From NCBI GenBank assembly GCA_046329235.1, contig JAXLVA010000001.1, positions 558,001-622,000 on the forward strand: DNA of 64,000 nt, written 5' to 3'. Under the pieces are notes generated by a model. The model made no database searches. It saw only the letters and a list, made by a program, of their open reading frames with translations, and had not been told where the DNA came from. The DNA comes from JALONH01 sp046329235. GTDB lineage: Bacteria > Bacteroidota > Bacteroidia > Cytophagales > Cytophagaceae. The position numbers were made by a program, and so were the translations under genes. Below are positions 62,418 to 64,000 of the stretch, piece after piece. Numbering within the stretch: position 1 is the stretch's first letter; the number at the start of each line of letters is the position of its first letter.

Positions 62418-63674
62418 TTAAGATTGCTTACCAATACGGTAACCTTTGGTAGCGTAGAATAAAATAAATAAGTAACAAGGTAACAAAATGATATATGCAT
62501 TTTGTTTTCCTAACATATCATCTGAAGATAACCAACCATAAGCTAAAGGCAGTAGAGCACCACCTGCAATTCCCATAATTAATAAAGCCGATCCTTTAGG
62601 TGTTAGTTGTTTTAAACCTGCTATAGCTAATGGCCAGATAGCAGGCCAAACGATAGCATTGGCTGCTCCTAACAAAGCTACACATGCCACACTGTAAATT
62701 CCTTGTAAGAAAATAATTCCAAAGGTTAACAATATTCCTGCGATGGAGCTAATGGCTAATAGTTGCTGTTGTGATAAAAAGTTGGGAATTAATATCACTC
62801 CCATAAAATATCCGGCGAGCATAGCCGTCAATGTTAAAGAGGTGAATGATTTGGAGGTATCAAGAGGAATGTTCCAACCTTCTGTAGCATAGGTAGCAAT
62901 CGTATCTCCGGCAATTACTTCGGCACCTACATATAAGAATAACGAAATGAAACCTAACCAAAGATAAGTATATGGAAATAGAGCAGTGAAAGAATTATCC
63001 GATTCGTTGGCAGAAGCCTCCATTTCAGGCTCAGGTAAACTAACCCACCATAGAAATAGGCTTAGTAAAATTAAGGAAATACTTAACAAAATATAAGGAT
63101 GAACAACACGTAACGCTACATCATTCAACAGAGCTATCTTATCTGCTCCCGTCAGTTGTTTAAGCGTGTCACGTAGCTCATCTGCATTGGATAAAATTAA
63201 ATTACCTAGGATAATGGATCCTAAAATTCCTGCAATTTTATTTCCTATGCCCATGATGCTAATACGTTGTGCAGCGCTTTCGATTGGACCTACGATGGTA
63301 ACATATGGATTTGCCGCTGTTTGAAGCAACGACAAGCCTGTACCTTGAATGAAAAGTCCTACTAAAAACAACTCGAAGGAACGTGAATAAGCAGCAGGTA
63401 AAAACAGTAGAGAACCTATTGCTAGAATAAACATACCAAGTGACATTCCTTTCTTATAACCGATGTATTGAAGTACATAAGATGATGGTATAGCCATGAT
63501 AGGATAAGGGAGATAGAAGGCTGTGGTTACTAAGTATGCTTGCCAATCATTTAACTCACAGGCTAGTTTCAAATAGGGAACTAACACACCATTTACCCAA
63601 GTGATAAAACCAAAAATGAAGAATAATAAGAGTATTAAATAAAACGCTTTACTAAAAGACTTGTTGTTTTCCAT
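62418..63674 (-). CDS. FucP/GluP-type sugar MFS transporter
   Basis: 418 residues with twelve membrane segments. The fucose/glucose-galactose permease family is shown by GFITWVNGVLVPYLKLACEL (about 20-39), GLSLLQTAANPYVTIVGP (about 112-130) and the AANAIVWPAIWPLAI segment. It probably imports a hexose with H+. On the minus strand TATGTTTG (63679-63686) is a possible -7 box only four bases before its ATG, which would make a leaderless message; the -33 is not clear. It heads the murB transcript. Confidence 0.93.
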   Translation of the reverse strand: MENNKSFSKAFYLILLLFFIFGFITWVNGVLVPYLKLACELNDWQAYLVTTAFYLPYPIMAIPSSYVLQYIGYKKGMSLGMFILAIGSLLFLPAAYSRSFELFLVGLFIQGTGLSLLQTAANPYVTIVGPIESAAQRISIMGIGNKIAGILGSIILGNLILSNADELRDTLKQLTGADKIALLNDVALRVVHPYILLSISLILLSLFLWWVSLPEPEMEASANESDNSFTALFPYTYLWLGFISLFLYVGAEVIAGDTIATYATEGWNIPLDTSKSFTSLTLTAMLAGYFMGVILIPNFLSQQQLLAISSIAGILLTFGIIFLQGIYSVACVALLGAANAIVWPAIWPLAIAGLKQLTPKGSALLIMGIAGGALLPLAYGWLSSDDMLGKQNAYIILLPCYLFILFYATKGYRIGKQS

Positions 63675-63904
63675 AAAACAAACATAAAGGAAATTGAACT
63701 ATTTGCCATACATGTGAGTTATGCTTTTGATGTGTTTAACGAAATAGAATTTCGATATTTTTAAATACGACAGAATTATTTGTAATGATTCTAAACTACG
63801 CAGTGTGCATATTTTTTAAAAATCATAAATCAAAGATTTTCAATAATTTGTGTTTAAACATCCTCTATACACGCTAAAAAGCACGTTTTCGGTCAAAAAA
63901 ATAA

Positions 63905-63935
63905 TTTGAATAATCGAATGCGGAATATAGATTTG
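63905..63935 (+). promoter_or_regulatory. Bacteroidota-type promoter at the right edge
   Basis: TTTG (63905-63908), 19-base spacer and TAGATTTG (63928-63935): exact match. The transcript would start near 63942 and serve the gene cut by the right edge. The rest of the gap from 63687 shows nothing else. Confidence 0.7.
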
Positions 63936-63954
63936 TAGGACTTTTCGGGAAAAA

Positions 63955-64000
63955 ATGGCCAAAATTTCGGAAAAAACACACTTCAACATGTCCAAAATCA
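63955..64000 (+). CDS. Start of a gene cut by the right edge
   Basis: The frame ATG GCC AAA... at 63955 is open to the end (15 full codons) and an internal ATG at 63988 gives MSKI. Only the good promoter just upstream supports it; nothing can be said of the product. Confidence 0.35.
   Translation, partial: MAKISEKTHFNMSKI

Overview
The window is chromosomal DNA of a free-living-type member of the Bacteroidota; genus is not resolvable from it. The clues are a giant secreted protein built of SprB repeats with a type IX secretion (T9SS) gliding-type C-terminal domain, a DUF5103 T9SS plug-domain protein, a DUF3276 (PUR-alpha-like) protein, DUF4468 and DUF5723 proteins, many PorT-like outer-membrane barrels, near absence of Shine-Dalgarno sequences, and promoters of the Bacteroidota form TTTG-N19/21-TAnnTTTG (clear copies at 3006-3038, 26561-26591, 35568-35598 and 63905-63935). 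Sequence is AT-rich throughout. There is no rRNA, no insertion sequence, no prophage and no CRISPR array; one tRNA-Arg(CCG) is present.

Layout. 1-9.2 kb: end of a DUF4468 secreted protein, topA with a long Lys/Ala tail, a SixA-type phosphatase with a small membrane protein, a nucleotidyltransferase with an overlapping 42-residue ORF, a basic secreted protein, a TraB/GumN protein, tex and hisIE. 9.3-17.3 kb: a lipoprotein/DUF5723 barrel pair, a perfect 7-bp tandem array of about 27 copies, a holin-like membrane protein, an LpxL-type acyltransferase, three tandem related proteins (two with a Cys4 N-terminal domain), and a PIN-PhoH ATPase. 17.5-31.6 kb: yajQ, polyprenyl synthase, a GH3 glycosidase lipoprotein, two barrels, a two-gene kinase pair, tRNA-Arg, a stand-alone Smr protein, sucC, lolD, recQ, a hydroxyacid dehydrogenase and a ClC exchanger.

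31.7-36.7 kb: a DUF1801/DUF418/small cytosolic protein cluster, pgk, and a divergent ferredoxin/acyl-CoA reductase pair with back-to-back promoters. 36.7-42.7 kb is the most accessory-looking part: secreted hypothetical proteins, one of them bracketed by two copies of a roughly 122-bp repeat, an MFS transporter, and a leucine-rich-repeat protein next to a Spo0M/arrestin-like protein. 42.7-50 kb holds the 2294-residue SprB-repeat adhesin and its small companion. 50.2-64 kb returns to core genes (aconitase, DUF58, DUF3276, ychF, ABC-F, dCMP deaminase, murB, FucP-type transporter), with one striking insertion: a stand-alone cas6-like gene directly downstream of ychF, with no other cas gene or array in the window.

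How the genes work together. Most are housekeeping: TCA cycle (sucC, acn), glycolysis (pgk), wall and envelope synthesis (murB, polyprenyl synthase, LpxL-type enzyme, lolD), DNA and RNA maintenance (topA, recQ, tex, PhoH, Smr). The DUF5103 protein is part of the T9SS translocon and the SprB protein is its predicted client, which points to a cell-surface adhesion or gliding function. The best candidates for undescribed biology are the orphan Cas6, the Cys4 tandem family, the repeat-bracketed secreted gene at 37 kb, the reversed split kinase pair at 23-24.7 kb, and the LRR/arrestin-like pair at 40.5-42.7 kb.
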